Positions 49,553 to 58,300 of a DNA stretch of 64,000 bases are shown here, in pieces; position 1 is the first letter of the stretch, and each line of letters starts with the position of its first letter. The translations under genes and the position numbers were made by a program. This stretch comes from SXOA01 sp051004015 (GTDB lineage: Bacteria; Planctomycetota; Planctomycetia; Pirellulales; Pirellulaceae). The stretch lies in contig JBPCKT010000150.1 in the NCBI GenBank assembly GCA_051004015.1, positions 67,715-131,714 on the forward strand, read 5' to 3'. Under the pieces are notes generated by a model. The model made no database searches. It saw only the letters and a list, made by a program, of their open reading frames with translations, and was not told where the DNA came from.

Positions 49553-51634
49553 CTAAGGGAGATTGAGTTTGGGCAGGAAGCGCGCGGGCAGGGGCTGCGT
49601 TTTGCGAGTGTTGGTAGTTTGGCGGATTGGACTTACGGGGAGAAAATGAGCGGCACGAGCAGCAGAAGTTGGATTGAGAGGAACGCCAGGAGGAGGAGTA
49701 GGAATAGGCGTCGGAGATGGAGTCGGTGCGGGCGCGGGGTTGGGCACCTCCTCCGCGGCCGGAAAGCGCCGCGGAACTTCGCCGAACTCGCGCGGCGGCT
49801 TGAGGTCGAACGATTCTTCCGCCGGCTCGTCGCTGCTGCCGTAGCGCTCGTCATTGGGAGTGGGACGATTGCTTTCCGGGTAGCAGACAGGGGAGGAGAA
49901 TCTCCCCAGCGGGCCGATGGAGCCGTACCGCTCCTCATACAGGTAAACTCCGTGCGTCTCCAGAATCGTCCCCGTTTGTTGCTCCAGCGTGGCGAGCTGC
50001 ACGTTGTACTGAGCCAGGGCGTTGGCTTCACCGCTGATGGTGTTGCCCCAGTCGGCAATCGCTTGCAGCACATTCAAGAGAATCCCCTGTCCGGTCTGAT
50101 ACCGCAAGATCTGCGAGTCCAAGTTCACCCGCGCCGCTTCGCGGGCCGCTTTGAAGGCGGCATAGTTCTCATATGCCTGGTCGAGGGAGCGGACGTTAGT
50201 GGCCAGCGAATGCACCGTGGCATGCATCCCCTGGTCCAGGTTGGCGCGGTCGCGTGCGATCAGCAGCTCCACGCGTCGCAGTCCCGCTCGGCCGGCTCGC
50301 AAGCCGATTGGCACGGAGAAATTCACCCCCAGCGTCCAGTCCGTGAATTGCCCCGGCCCGTTCCGCAACGTAGTTCCATTGGGCATTTCACCCTCCAAGC
50401 CATTCCAGCGGTACAGCGCCACCGCATCCAACTTGGGCAAGGCGTTGTTGTTCGCCTGGATGAGGAGCTGGTTGTCGGCTTCGAGAATGAGCTTCAGCTC
50501 GACGAGGTCGGGCCGCCGCTCTTGGGCGATTTGCACGATGCTGGGCCAGTCCGCCACGAATTGATCGTTAATCGGCGGCGTGACGGGGACGTAGACCGAG
50601 TTATCCGACGGGGGAATTCCCAGGATGTTCCGCAAGGCCGCCTCGCGTTGCAGGACGTTGGCTTCCGACGAGACGAGGTTGGCGCGGGCATTGGCGAGGG
50701 CGAGGTCCGCCTGAGCAAGGTCCGCCCGGTTGTCGATGCTCTTTTCGTAACGCGCCTTAATCCGCCGCACCGCTTCCCTCAGTTGATCGAGCTGCCGCCG
50801 TCGGGCCCACACGTCCGTGCGGGCAAAGACGAGGTTCCAATAAGCTTCGATGACGCCGCGGACCTGCTCCTGCACGGAGTCCTTGAGCTGGAAATACGAG
50901 CGCTCGGTGTCAATTCGCGCCAGCATGATCGGCGCGAGGTTCGGCGCCAGCCGGCCTCCTTGCAAGAGCGGCTGGGTGTAGCTGAGCCCGGCGGAGGAGC
51001 GGGTGGCGGGATTGAGCGGGAAAACTCCCGGAGATAGCCGGTCGGCATTGGACGTGACATCGAGAGCCGTCGTTCCGCCGAAGGCGTTTTGCTTAGTGAT
51101 GCCCACGCCCAGGTTGTAATTCTGATTGGCGGCGCCCGTGATCAGCGAGCGATTGGCCGGATTGAGCGGATCGGGAATTGCGGACGGCGACTCCAGGCGA
51201 TTGAAGCTTTGATTAACGGTAACGGTCGGATCAAAGCGAGCATTCTCCCGGTCGATGCTCGTGTTCGTCAGCGCCGCATCATAGATCGTGCTGCCACTGG
51301 CGACGGCGGTGGTCCCCGCGAGCACGCGCACGACGCGAGCGTTGCCAAGTGCCGTGCGGATGGCCTCATCGAGTGTGATGTACCGCGGCTCCAAATCCTG
51401 AGTCCGGTTCGTGACCGTGGGGGGGGGCGGCAGCTCGGGCAACTCGTACCGCGGCAATTGCGATGGATCCCGGACCTGCATTGTCCGTTGCTCCGGGAAG
51501 TACGTCGGCGGCAAGACGTGCTGCGACGACGATAGCTGAGCGCTGGCAAACTTTGCCGTCAGCGCAAGCTGGAGCGGCAGCGCAAATAGTATGAGCGCGC
51601 TGGTCACAATCTTGCGGATCGTGCCGGTTTCCAT
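49553..51634 (-). CDS. TolC-like outer-membrane efflux protein
   Basis: The 693-residue protein has a signal peptide and an OEP/TolC core (about 90-560) with two repeats: ITLDEAIRTALGNARVVRVL starting the first and repeated alternating helical segments (LKDSVQEQVRGVIEAYWNLVFARTDVWARRRQL). It forms trimeric channels across the outer membrane. The Pro-rich N-terminal extension and C-terminal tail (APTPSPTPIPTPPPG) make it longer than usual. It follows the ABC ATPase gene on the same strand by 47 bases and partners with the adaptor and permease on the opposite strand. Confidence 0.85.
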   Translation of the reverse strand: METGTIRKIVTSALILFALPLQLALTAKFASAQLSSSQHVLPPTYFPEQRTMQVRDPSQLPRYELPELPPPPTVTNRTQDLEPRYITLDEAIRTALGNARVVRVLAGTTAVASGSTIYDAALTNTSIDRENARFDPTVTVNQSFNRLESPSAIPDPLNPANRSLITGAANQNYNLGVGITKQNAFGGTTALDVTSNADRLSPGVFPLNPATRSSAGLSYTQPLLQGGRLAPNLAPIMLARIDTERSYFQLKDSVQEQVRGVIEAYWNLVFARTDVWARRRQLDQLREAVRRIKARYEKSIDNRADLAQADLALANARANLVSSEANVLQREAALRNILGIPPSDNSVYVPVTPPINDQFVADWPSIVQIAQERRPDLVELKLILEADNQLLIQANNNALPKLDAVALYRWNGLEGEMPNGTTLRNGPGQFTDWTLGVNFSVPIGLRAGRAGLRRVELLIARDRANLDQGMHATVHSLATNVRSLDQAYENYAAFKAAREAARVNLDSQILRYQTGQGILLNVLQAIADWGNTISGEANALAQYNVQLATLEQQTGTILETHGVYLYEERYGSIGPLGRFSSPVCYPESNRPTPNDERYGSSDEPAEESFDLKPPREFGEVPRRFPAAEEVPNPAPAPTPSPTPIPTPPPGVPLNPTSAARAAHFLPVSPIRQTTNTRKTQPLPARFLPKLNLP

Positions 51635-51681
51635 ACCAGGATTGTTCGGTCCGCAGGCAGCGCTTCTTCCGGTGAATCCAA

Positions 51682-52437
51682 TCAGCGCGGATTTGTTTCA
51701 CTTGACGGTTCTTCCACCGCTTCCGCCTGTAACGCCTGTATCGCCTGGTGAATGTCTGCCGTGTCCTGCACGACATGCCCATCCCGCAGGACGATGATCC
51801 GGCGAGCGTACTTCGCCACGTTCTGGTCGTGAGTCACCACGATTACTGTCAGCCCTACCTTTTCATTGAGCTCTCGGAACATGGCAATGACCTCGCGGCT
51901 GGTTTTGGAGTCGAGGTTGCCGGTGGGCTCGTCGGCGAGCAGGATTGCCGGCTCGTTGACCAAGGCCCGGGCGATGGCCACCCGCTGCTGCTGACCGCCG
52001 GAGAGCTGGCTGGGATGATGATCCATCCGGTCCGCCAGGCCCACGAGCGCCAGCTTGTCCTTGGCCCGCTTCCGCCGCTCGGATGCCGAGATTCCCTTGC
52101 TATAAAGCAGCGGCAGCTCGACGTTTTCCAGCGCCGTCGTCCGCGCGAGCAGGTTAAAATTCTGAAACACGAAGCCGATCCGCTGGTTGCGAATGCGGGC
52201 CCGCTCGCTGGCCGACATATTGGCTACTTCCACGCCGGTGAGCTTGTAGCTGCCGCTGGTCGGCCGGTCGAGACACCCGAGCGTGTTCATCAGCGTGCTT
52301 TTCCCACTGCCGCTGGGGCCGATGAGGGCGATGTACTCCCCTTGATCAATCGTTAGATCGGTCTCTTTCAACGCCTCGACTTTAACCTCGCCCAGGTCGT
52401 AGGTCTTAGTAATCTTCTGGATTTCGATAAGCGACAA
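51682..52437 (-). CDS. MacB-type ABC transporter ATPase
   Basis: This 251-residue ATPase has Walker A GPSGSGKST (about 37-45), the Q-loop region FQNFNLL, the signature LSGGQQQRVAIARAL (about 141-155), Walker B ILLADEPTGNLDS and the H-loop VVTHD. The family (LolD/MacB) works with FtsX-type permeases to export or extrude lipoproteins, peptides or antibiotics. In most systems the ATPase is fused to or adjacent to the permease; here the permease is on the plus strand beyond the adaptor gene. Starts are 141 bases apart and divergent, so one regulatory region serves both sides. Confidence 0.92.
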   Translation of the reverse strand: MSLIEIQKITKTYDLGEVKVEALKETDLTIDQGEYIALIGPSGSGKSTLMNTLGCLDRPTSGSYKLTGVEVANMSASERARIRNQRIGFVFQNFNLLARTTALENVELPLLYSKGISASERRKRAKDKLALVGLADRMDHHPSQLSGGQQQRVAIARALVNEPAILLADEPTGNLDSKTSREVIAMFRELNEKVGLTVIVVTHDQNVAKYARRIIVLRDGHVVQDTADIHQAIQALQAEAVEEPSSETNPR

Positions 52438-52577
52438 GCTCTTTCTCCGGCAGGGAGCGACAGTTATGGTAGGAAGAACGGCTCCATGGCAACGAATCCC
52501 ATAGTAGTCCGCTCACTCCCTCGGCGGACATTGCTGCACACGGAGTGGGCGGCCTACATTTCTTGTTTACAGGCGGT

Positions 52578-53870
52578 ATGAAGACTCTTCTCCGAATTCT
52601 ACTGATTATCGGCGCTCTCGCGGTGCTGGGAGTGCCGGCGTATTTCGGCGGGGCGGCGTACTGGAAGTCCGTGACCGCTACGAAGTGGCGGACGGCCGAC
52701 GTCGAGAAGGGCGGGATCATCTCGGTTGTCAACTCGACCGGCACGGTGAAGCCCAGGGAGAAGATCATCATCGGAGCGTTCGTCTCCGGCCCGATCCTGC
52801 CGGACAAGCTACCCGACTTCAAAGACTCGCTTCCCGACTTTAATGATCCAGTAATGGCAGGACAGGTAATAGCGAGAATTGATCCGATGATCTACGACGC
52901 CAACGTCCGTCGCGACCAGGCCAATTTCGAATCTCGCGATGCCGACGTTAAGAGGGTCAAGGCTCAGTTGCAGCAAGCCATTAATGACGAACGCCGAGCC
53001 CTGGACCTGCGGGCGGAGGACAAGACCTTCATCGCCCCGGCGGAAATGGACAAATTCAAATTTGCCCGCATGTCGCTGGACGCTCAGCTGATCGTGGCGG
53101 AAGCGTCCGCCAAGCAGGCGAAGGAGTCTTACAAATACTCGGAAACACAGCGAGCCTATACCGAAATCAAGGCCCCCAAGGACGGCATCATCATCAATCG
53201 CAAAATTGAGCCGGGGCAGACGCTCGCCTCGCAGTTCCAAGCGCCGGAGTTGTTCGAGATCGGCGTCGGCATGCGGGAAGAGATGCAGATTCATGCGGCA
53301 GTCGACGAGGCGGACATCGGCCGCATCCAGTTGGCTCAGGATCGGAAGTTGCCGGTTTCCTTCACCGTGGATGCCTACGACGAGCTGTTTCACGGGGCAA
53401 TTGACCAGATCCGGCTGAATTCGACCACGACGCAGAACGTGGTGACTTACCCGGTGGTGGTGAAAACGCCGAACCCGGATCTCAAGCTGCTGCCGGGGAT
53501 GACCGCGGCAATCTCCTTCCGCGTGGATGAGCGGAAGGACGTGGTGAAGATTCCCAACTCGGCCCTGCGTTTCTTTCCGCTTCCCAAGCAGGTGCGTAAA
53601 GAGGACATTCCTCTCCTGGAAGGGACGCAGATCAAGGACGACGAACAGGAATCCCAGCAGAGCGAAACGACGCTTTCCGCCGAGGAGCGAGCCGAGAATC
53701 GCCGCAAGCGGAACCGCCGCCATGTCTGGGTCCAAGAGGGAGACTTGCTCAAAGCGGTCGAAGTCGTCGTCGGCCTCACCGACAGCCAGTTCACCGAAAT
53801 GGTCTCCGGCAGCCTCCAGCCCGGAGCGAAGCTCATCATTGGCATCCAACAGCCGCAGTACGGAAGGTAG
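52578..53870 (+). CDS. HlyD/MacA-type periplasmic adaptor protein
   Basis: The 430-residue product starts at ATG 52578, followed by a membrane anchor (TLLRILLIIGALAVLGVPAYFGG). Domains: a lipoyl/hairpin region (NSTGTVKPREKIIIG, VAGQVIARIDPMIYDAN), a coiled-coil hairpin (about 110-190), a beta-barrel (TEIKAPKDGIIINRKIEPGQTLAS) and a membrane-proximal domain. The hydrophilic C-terminus (about 345-400) carries a Gln/Glu/Arg-rich insert not usual in MacA. It bridges the MacB-type complex to the TolC-like channel encoded on the opposite strand. The permease gene follows after about 70 bases. Confidence 0.87.
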   Translation: MKTLLRILLIIGALAVLGVPAYFGGAAYWKSVTATKWRTADVEKGGIISVVNSTGTVKPREKIIIGAFVSGPILPDKLPDFKDSLPDFNDPVMAGQVIARIDPMIYDANVRRDQANFESRDADVKRVKAQLQQAINDERRALDLRAEDKTFIAPAEMDKFKFARMSLDAQLIVAEASAKQAKESYKYSETQRAYTEIKAPKDGIIINRKIEPGQTLASQFQAPELFEIGVGMREEMQIHAAVDEADIGRIQLAQDRKLPVSFTVDAYDELFHGAIDQIRLNSTTTQNVVTYPVVVKTPNPDLKLLPGMTAAISFRVDERKDVVKIPNSALRFFPLPKQVRKEDIPLLEGTQIKDDEQESQQSETTLSAEERAENRRKRNRRHVWVQEGDLLKAVEVVVGLTDSQFTEMVSGSLQPGAKLIIGIQQPQYGR

Positions 53871-53906
53871 AGGTTAGAGGTTGGAGGTCAGGTCCACACA
53901 GTCTTT

Positions 53907-53935
53907 CATTCGTCATTCGGAATTCGTCATTCGGA
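53907..53935. repeat. ATTCGTCATTCG repeat copy
   Basis: CATTCGTCATTCGGAATTCG followed by TCATTCGG lies directly before the permease start codon. It belongs to the family at 9384-9475 and 57093-57125. Confidence 0.7.
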
Positions 53936-53942
53936 TTTTCTC

Positions 53943-55184
53943 TTGTCCCTCCTCCTCATCCTCCGCATCGCTCTCCGCGCACTTGCCAAAAACAAGATGC
54001 GTGCCGGCTTGACCGTGCTGGGAGTGGTGATTGGCATCGCGGCTGTCACCAGCATGGTGTCGCTGGGACAGAGCGCGAGCCACCTGGTGCAGAGCCAGTT
54101 TGAGGCGATTGGCACGAACGTCATCGTGGTCTTTCCCGGCAGCAAACGCCGCGGCGGAGTGAGCCAGGCCAATATCCCCACACTCACGGCCCGCGATTCG
54201 GACGCCATCGCTGCCGAGTGCGACGCGGTGCTGGCCTCGTCACCGCTCGTCGGCGCCCAGGGGCAAATCATCTACGGCAACTCCAACTTCAGTCCCCGCG
54301 AGATGTACGGCGTGGGGCCGGAATACCTCACCGTCCGCAACCTCAACCTCGCCCGCGGCGGGTATTTCACGGAGCGGGAAATCAACTCCGCGGAAAAAGT
54401 TTGCGTCATCGGCCACACGCTGGTCGCCAAGTTGTTTCAGACGACCAACCCGGTCAATGAGACTATCCGCATCAAAAACATCCCCTTCAAGGTCATCGGC
54501 GTGCTCGAGCAGAAGGGGGCCAACATGATGGGGGATGACCAGGACAACATCGTCCTGATGCCCTACACCACCGTCCGCAAACGGCTGCAAGGGAGCGAGT
54601 TCGACAACGTCAATGCCATCCTGGTCTCCGCCCGCTCGCCCCTCTTGATGCTGGACGCCCAGGTTGAAATCGACCAGCTCCTGGCGGAACGGCACCGGAT
54701 TCCTCCCGGCGAGCCCAAGGACTACTCCGTGCAAAGCACCAAGGAGATGGCCGCGGTCCTCGGCATTGTCATGGGGACGCTCACCATGATGATCACCTCC
54801 ATTGCCGGCATCTCGCTGGTGGTTGGCGGCGTCGGCATCATGAACATCATGCTGGTCTCCGTCACTGAGCGGACCCGCGAAATCGGCATTCGCATGGCCG
54901 TGGGAGCCCGTCCCATAGACATCCTCGTCCAGTTCCTGGTCGAGGCGGTGCTGCTCTCCTGCATCGGCGGGGTCATCGGATTTCTGCTGGGGGTCTTCTC
55001 CTCCTGGGGGTTCATCAGCGTGATTAACCTCCTGACCAGCGGCACCAAATGGACCCTCACCATCTCCATCCCTGCCGCCATCATCGCCTTCCTCTTCGCC
55101 GCTGCCGTCGGCATCTTTTTTGGCTTCTACCCCGCCTGGCGGGCGAGCAAATTGGACCCGATTGAGGCGCTGCGGTACGAGTAA
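53943..55184 (+). CDS. MacB-type ABC transporter permease (FtsX family)
   Basis: This 413-residue permease has one N-terminal helix (LLLILRIALRALAKNKMRAGLTVLGVVIGIAAV), a large periplasmic domain (about 60-285) with the MacB-type GTNVIVVFPG segment, and three C-terminal helices of the FtsX fold (GGVGIMNIMLVSVTERTREIGIRMAVGARPIDIL is the conserved coupling region). The start is TTG at 53943; an internal ATG at 53998 would remove half of the first helix. No ribosome-binding site precedes the TTG because a dispersed repeat occupies that place, so translation may depend on the adaptor gene upstream. Confidence 0.9.
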   Translation: MSLLLILRIALRALAKNKMRAGLTVLGVVIGIAAVTSMVSLGQSASHLVQSQFEAIGTNVIVVFPGSKRRGGVSQANIPTLTARDSDAIAAECDAVLASSPLVGAQGQIIYGNSNFSPREMYGVGPEYLTVRNLNLARGGYFTEREINSAEKVCVIGHTLVAKLFQTTNPVNETIRIKNIPFKVIGVLEQKGANMMGDDQDNIVLMPYTTVRKRLQGSEFDNVNAILVSARSPLLMLDAQVEIDQLLAERHRIPPGEPKDYSVQSTKEMAAVLGIVMGTLTMMITSIAGISLVVGGVGIMNIMLVSVTERTREIGIRMAVGARPIDILVQFLVEAVLLSCIGGVIGFLLGVFSSWGFISVINLLTSGTKWTLTISIPAAIIAFLFAAAVGIFFGFYPAWRASKLDPIEALRYE

Positions 55185-55187
55185 TTC

Positions 55188-55212
55188 GGTGGGGTAGGCT
55201 TCCAGCCTGCCC
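55188..55212. repeat. GGCAGGCTGGAAGCCTGCC palindrome copy
   Basis: GTGGGGTAGGCTTCCAGCC followed by TGCCC lies directly after the permease stop codon. One stem base differs from the perfect copy (GTAGGCT for GCAGGCT). It may act as a transcript end structure. Confidence 0.78.
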
Positions 55213-55327
55213 AGAAATTGCTTGCAGCCGAACCTGACGCCTGACTTTCCTGTCAACTCCACGTAGAATGGAATTGGCGGCAGACCGCTGCCCTGCGAAG
55301 TAAGATAACAAACCGAAAGGAGCGTGC

Positions 55328-55708
55328 GTGGCCACAGCAATTCAGTCGGCAGTTAGTGTCAGTCCCCAGCGGAGTCTGCAATTGGCCCTGGCAGCGGCCC
55401 AAAGCGCGGAGGACAACAAGGGGCAAAACGTCACGGTCCTCGACCTGCGGGACCAGACGGTCATCTTCGACTATTTCGTCATCGCCACCGGCAGCAGCCA
55501 GCGGCAACTGCGGGCCATCAGCGACGCCATCGACGACGTGCTGCAAAAGGAGCTCGGCCACCTCCGCCTCAGCACCGAAGGTTACCAGGACAGCAAGTGG
55601 ATCCTGCTCGACTACGGCTCCGTCATCGTCCATCTCTTCGACACCACTAGCCGCGACTACTACGCGCTGGAAGACCTGTGGGCCGGGGCGAAGAAGGTGC
55701 AGCGGTAG
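55328..55708 (+). CDS. rsfS: Ribosomal silencing factor RsfS
   Basis: This 126-residue protein belongs to the Iojap/RsfS family: KGQNVTVLDLRDQTVIFDYFVIATGSSQRQLRAISDAI and GYQDSKWILLDYGSVIVHLFDTTSRDYYALEDLW match its hallmark segments. RsfS binds ribosomal protein uL14 and blocks subunit joining under poor nutrition. The start is GTG at 55328, preceded by AAAGGAG about 7 bases away. The next gene follows after 18 bases, suggesting an operon. Confidence 0.95.
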   Translation: MATAIQSAVSVSPQRSLQLALAAAQSAEDNKGQNVTVLDLRDQTVIFDYFVIATGSSQRQLRAISDAIDDVLQKELGHLRLSTEGYQDSKWILLDYGSVIVHLFDTTSRDYYALEDLWAGAKKVQR

Positions 55709-55726
55709 TTTCAAGGGAAGCATTAC

Positions 55727-56128
55727 GTGGCTAAACCATTCCGCTGGATTCCTGCCCTGCGATATAGCCTTAGCACCTTGCTTGTCATATTGACTTCGGT
55801 CGCATGCTTTTTCGGAGGGAGGGCATCTCGCAATGGAGAAGTCGCGCGGCTGAACAAAGAGCTGGAGCCATTCAAGGCGTCGCGGGAGTGTGTCTACGGA
55901 GCAGCCATCGTTCTTCGTGTCGATGCCGGCTTGTGCGAGATCAGTGTCGGCCGCGACGACGGGCTTAAGTCGAATGCTCGAGGCGCTGTAATTCGCGGAG
56001 ACTCCCACTTGGGAGAAGCCATCGTCCAGAGGATGTCGAGCGACCGCTGCGTCGCGCGACTGGACCTTCGCCCGGGAGCCTCCGTGCAAATAGGGGATCA
56101 CGTCGAATTCGATTGGGGTCGGCGGTAA
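55727..56128 (+). CDS. Small membrane-anchored beta-domain protein
   Basis: The 133-residue product (GTG start at 55727) has an N-terminal membrane helix (LRYSLSTLLVILTSVACFFGG), a short helix (ARLNKELEPFKAS) and a beta-rich domain with LCEISVGRDDGLKSNARGAVIRGDSHLGEAIV and GASVQIGDHVEF. The 'I.(I/V)G.DDGL..G.....Y......G......' pattern recurs in planctomycete membrane proteins, but its function is not established. It follows RsfS by 18 bases and converges on the phosphodiesterase gene with a gap of 8 bases. Confidence 0.65.
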   Translation: MAKPFRWIPALRYSLSTLLVILTSVACFFGGRASRNGEVARLNKELEPFKASRECVYGAAIVLRVDAGLCEISVGRDDGLKSNARGAVIRGDSHLGEAIVQRMSSDRCVARLDLRPGASVQIGDHVEFDWGRR

Positions 56129-56136
56129 CCAGCCTA

Positions 56137-57054
56137 CTACTTCAGCCCCATCACCCGTCCATCCAGCTTCCACTCCTCCTTCGCCTTTACTCCCAGGTGG
56201 GCGAGAGCCGTGACCGGAGCATCTGGCAGATAGACTTGCTCCATGAACTTGCCGCGCTGAGCACTCGGGCCGCTGACGATAAGGAAGCTGTTCAGGATCT
56301 CGGGGATCTTGTGCCCGCCGCCGTGGCCGGTGCCGCGGCCCCCGTGGTCGCTGGTGACGATGACGAGCCAGTCTTCCTTGTCATAACTCGGTCGTGCTTT
56401 CACCGCCGCCACCAAGTCCCCCACCAGCGCGTCTCCGCGCTCGATCGCCGCAATGTATTGCGGCACCGTGGGATGAAATCCGTTGGTGTGACCGGCAACG
56501 TCAATCTGGCCGACATAGAAAAAGAGAACGTCCGGGTTCCCTTCCTTGAGCTGCCGCGCCGCGGCTGCGGCGGCTTCGTGGTCGTAGCGGTCGTAGTCCG
56601 CGGTCGCGTGTTCTTTCTGCTCGAAGTTCTTCGACTCATCCGCCGCCGAGACGATGAGCTTGTGGATCGGCTCCCAGGTGACGTAGCTGGCGGTCTTAGC
56701 GTCGGGCCGGACTTCCTTCAGCCGGGCAAAGAAATGGGGGAAGTCCTTATAGTGCGAACCCAGAAAGCTGTTGTCATGCACGCCATGCTTGTCGGCCCAC
56801 ACCCCGGTCAGAATCGTGCTCCAGCCGGGCCCGCTGATGGTGTCGTTCTTCTGATACCGGTCTCCCAAAATCAGACATGTATCCGAGTAAATACCGTCCT
56901 TCATCAGCGCGTCCAAATGGGGAGTCGCGGCCTTTTCCATCGCGTCAAACCGCGTTCCATCCAGACCGATGTACAGCACCTTCTTCACCTTCGGCTCTTC
57001 GGCGAGTGAGGCAGCGGCGGAGAGGAGGACGGCGGCGAGAAGAAAGTAACGCAT
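56137..57054 (-). CDS. Secreted alkaline phosphatase-superfamily phosphodiesterase
   Basis: The 305-residue product starts at ATG 57054, giving a signal peptide (MRYFLLAAVLLSAAASLAEE). The superfamily metal sites are visible: KVLYIGLDGTRFDAM (first Asp), a Ser/Thr nucleophile region GPGWSTILTGVWADKHGV, GQIDVAGHTNGFHP (Asp and His) and IVTSDHGGRGTGHGG (Asp-His). The type I phosphodiesterase/nucleotide pyrophosphatase group is the best fit. It would hydrolyse phosphodiesters or phosphomonoesters outside the cytoplasm. It converges on the preceding plus-strand gene and diverges from the enolase-superfamily gene. Confidence 0.85.
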   Translation of the reverse strand: MRYFLLAAVLLSAAASLAEEPKVKKVLYIGLDGTRFDAMEKAATPHLDALMKDGIYSDTCLILGDRYQKNDTISGPGWSTILTGVWADKHGVHDNSFLGSHYKDFPHFFARLKEVRPDAKTASYVTWEPIHKLIVSAADESKNFEQKEHATADYDRYDHEAAAAAARQLKEGNPDVLFFYVGQIDVAGHTNGFHPTVPQYIAAIERGDALVGDLVAAVKARPSYDKEDWLVIVTSDHGGRGTGHGGGHKIPEILNSFLIVSGPSAQRGKFMEQVYLPDAPVTALAHLGVKAKEEWKLDGRVMGLK

Positions 57055-57092
57055 AGAAAAAATGTCCCGAGAGAACCACGAGGAATGTTTTT

Positions 57093-57125
57093 TATTCGTC
57101 ATTCGCCATTCGAATTTCGTCATTT
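57093..57125. repeat. ATTCGTCATTCGCC repeat copy in a divergent region
   Basis: ATTCGTCATTCGCCATTCGA followed by ATTTCGTCATT lies between the phosphodiesterase and enolase-superfamily starts, where promoters for both are expected. It is the closest match to the copy near 9444-9473. Confidence 0.7.
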
Positions 57126-57181
57126 GCTACGATACCAGCATTCCATCGCTCCAACCATTCTCCCATCATTCCATCTCCGCC

Positions 57182-58300
57182 ATGAAAATCACGGCCGTCA
57201 AAACCATCCCCCTCGGCGGAGCCACGCACGATCACGGCTGGCCGGGAGGCACCGATCCAAACGTGCAATACAACACGCTGATCGAGGTCATCGGCGAGGA
57301 CGGCTTTGTCGGCATCGGCAGTTGCTATACGACGCGGCAATTGGTGGAAGGTTCGTTGGCCCTCTTGCTGCCGCATCTCTTGGGCGAATCCGCTCTGGAG
57401 CCGGAGCGGGTGAGCGAGAAGTTGCGGCAGAGCATGTTCTGGCTCGGCCGCGGCGGCAGCGTGGAGCACACTATCAGCGGCATCGACATCGCTCTCTGGG
57501 ACCTGCTCGGCAAAGCCCTCAATCAGCCAGTCGCGCGGCTGCTCGGCGGCATTTACCGGGACAGGATCAAGCCTTACGCCAGCATCCTGTTCGACGATCC
57601 GCCGGTCCTCCGCGATAAGCTCCTCGAGCAAACGAGCCGCGGCTTCAAGGCCATCAAGATGGGCTGGCGTCCCTTCGGCCGCGTCAGCCGCGAGCTCGAC
57701 GAGTTGCTGATCCGCACCGCCCGCGACACGGTCGGCCCCGACGTGGAGCTGATGGTCGACGCCGGCGGCAGCGAGCAGTTCTGGCCGCACGGCATCTCGT
57801 GGGCCCGCGAAACGGCCAAGATGCTCGGCGACTACAAAATCACCTGGTTCGAGGAAGCCCTCCGCCCCGACGACGTGGACGGATTTCTGGAACTGCGGCA
57901 AAACTCCCCCGTCCTCATCGCCACCGGCGAGGTCCTCACGCGGCGGCAAGCCTTCCAGCCCTTCATCACCCGCCGGGCCCTCGACATCATCCAGCCCGAC
58001 TGCACCAAATGCGGCGGCCTCTCCGAAGCCCGCCGTCTCGGCTGGATGGCCTACGACCACGGCTTGATGCTCGTCCCGCACGGCTGGAACACCGCCGTCG
58101 GCGTCGCGGCCGACCTGGCCCTCACCGCCAGCCTCCCCATCGCCAAATGGGTCGAGTATCAGACCGGCGTCCCCTACATCGAGGACATCATCACCAAACC
58201 TTTCCAGCTCGACTCCGACGGAATGCTGCAAATTCCCACCGGGCCGGGACTCGGAATCGAACTCGACCGAGAGGCGATCAAGAAGATGACCGTGAAGTAG
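57182..58300 (+). CDS. Mandelate racemase/muconate lactonizing enzyme-family protein
   Basis: The 372-residue product starts at ATG 57182; a frame extension to 57062 runs through the repeat and is rejected. The barrel has FKAIKMGWRPFG (Lys base), metal ligands in LMVDAGGSE (Asp), TWFEEALRP (Glu) and IATGEVLTRR (Glu), and the HGW motif (LVPHGWNTAVG) expected of mandelate-racemase-type enzymes with a His catalytic dyad. It likely dehydrates or racemises a sugar acid. The exact substrate is not evident. The active-site set is intact. Confidence 0.86.
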   Translation: MKITAVKTIPLGGATHDHGWPGGTDPNVQYNTLIEVIGEDGFVGIGSCYTTRQLVEGSLALLLPHLLGESALEPERVSEKLRQSMFWLGRGGSVEHTISGIDIALWDLLGKALNQPVARLLGGIYRDRIKPYASILFDDPPVLRDKLLEQTSRGFKAIKMGWRPFGRVSRELDELLIRTARDTVGPDVELMVDAGGSEQFWPHGISWARETAKMLGDYKITWFEEALRPDDVDGFLELRQNSPVLIATGEVLTRRQAFQPFITRRALDIIQPDCTKCGGLSEARRLGWMAYDHGLMLVPHGWNTAVGVAADLALTASLPIAKWVEYQTGVPYIEDIITKPFQLDSDGMLQIPTGPGLGIELDREAIKKMTVK

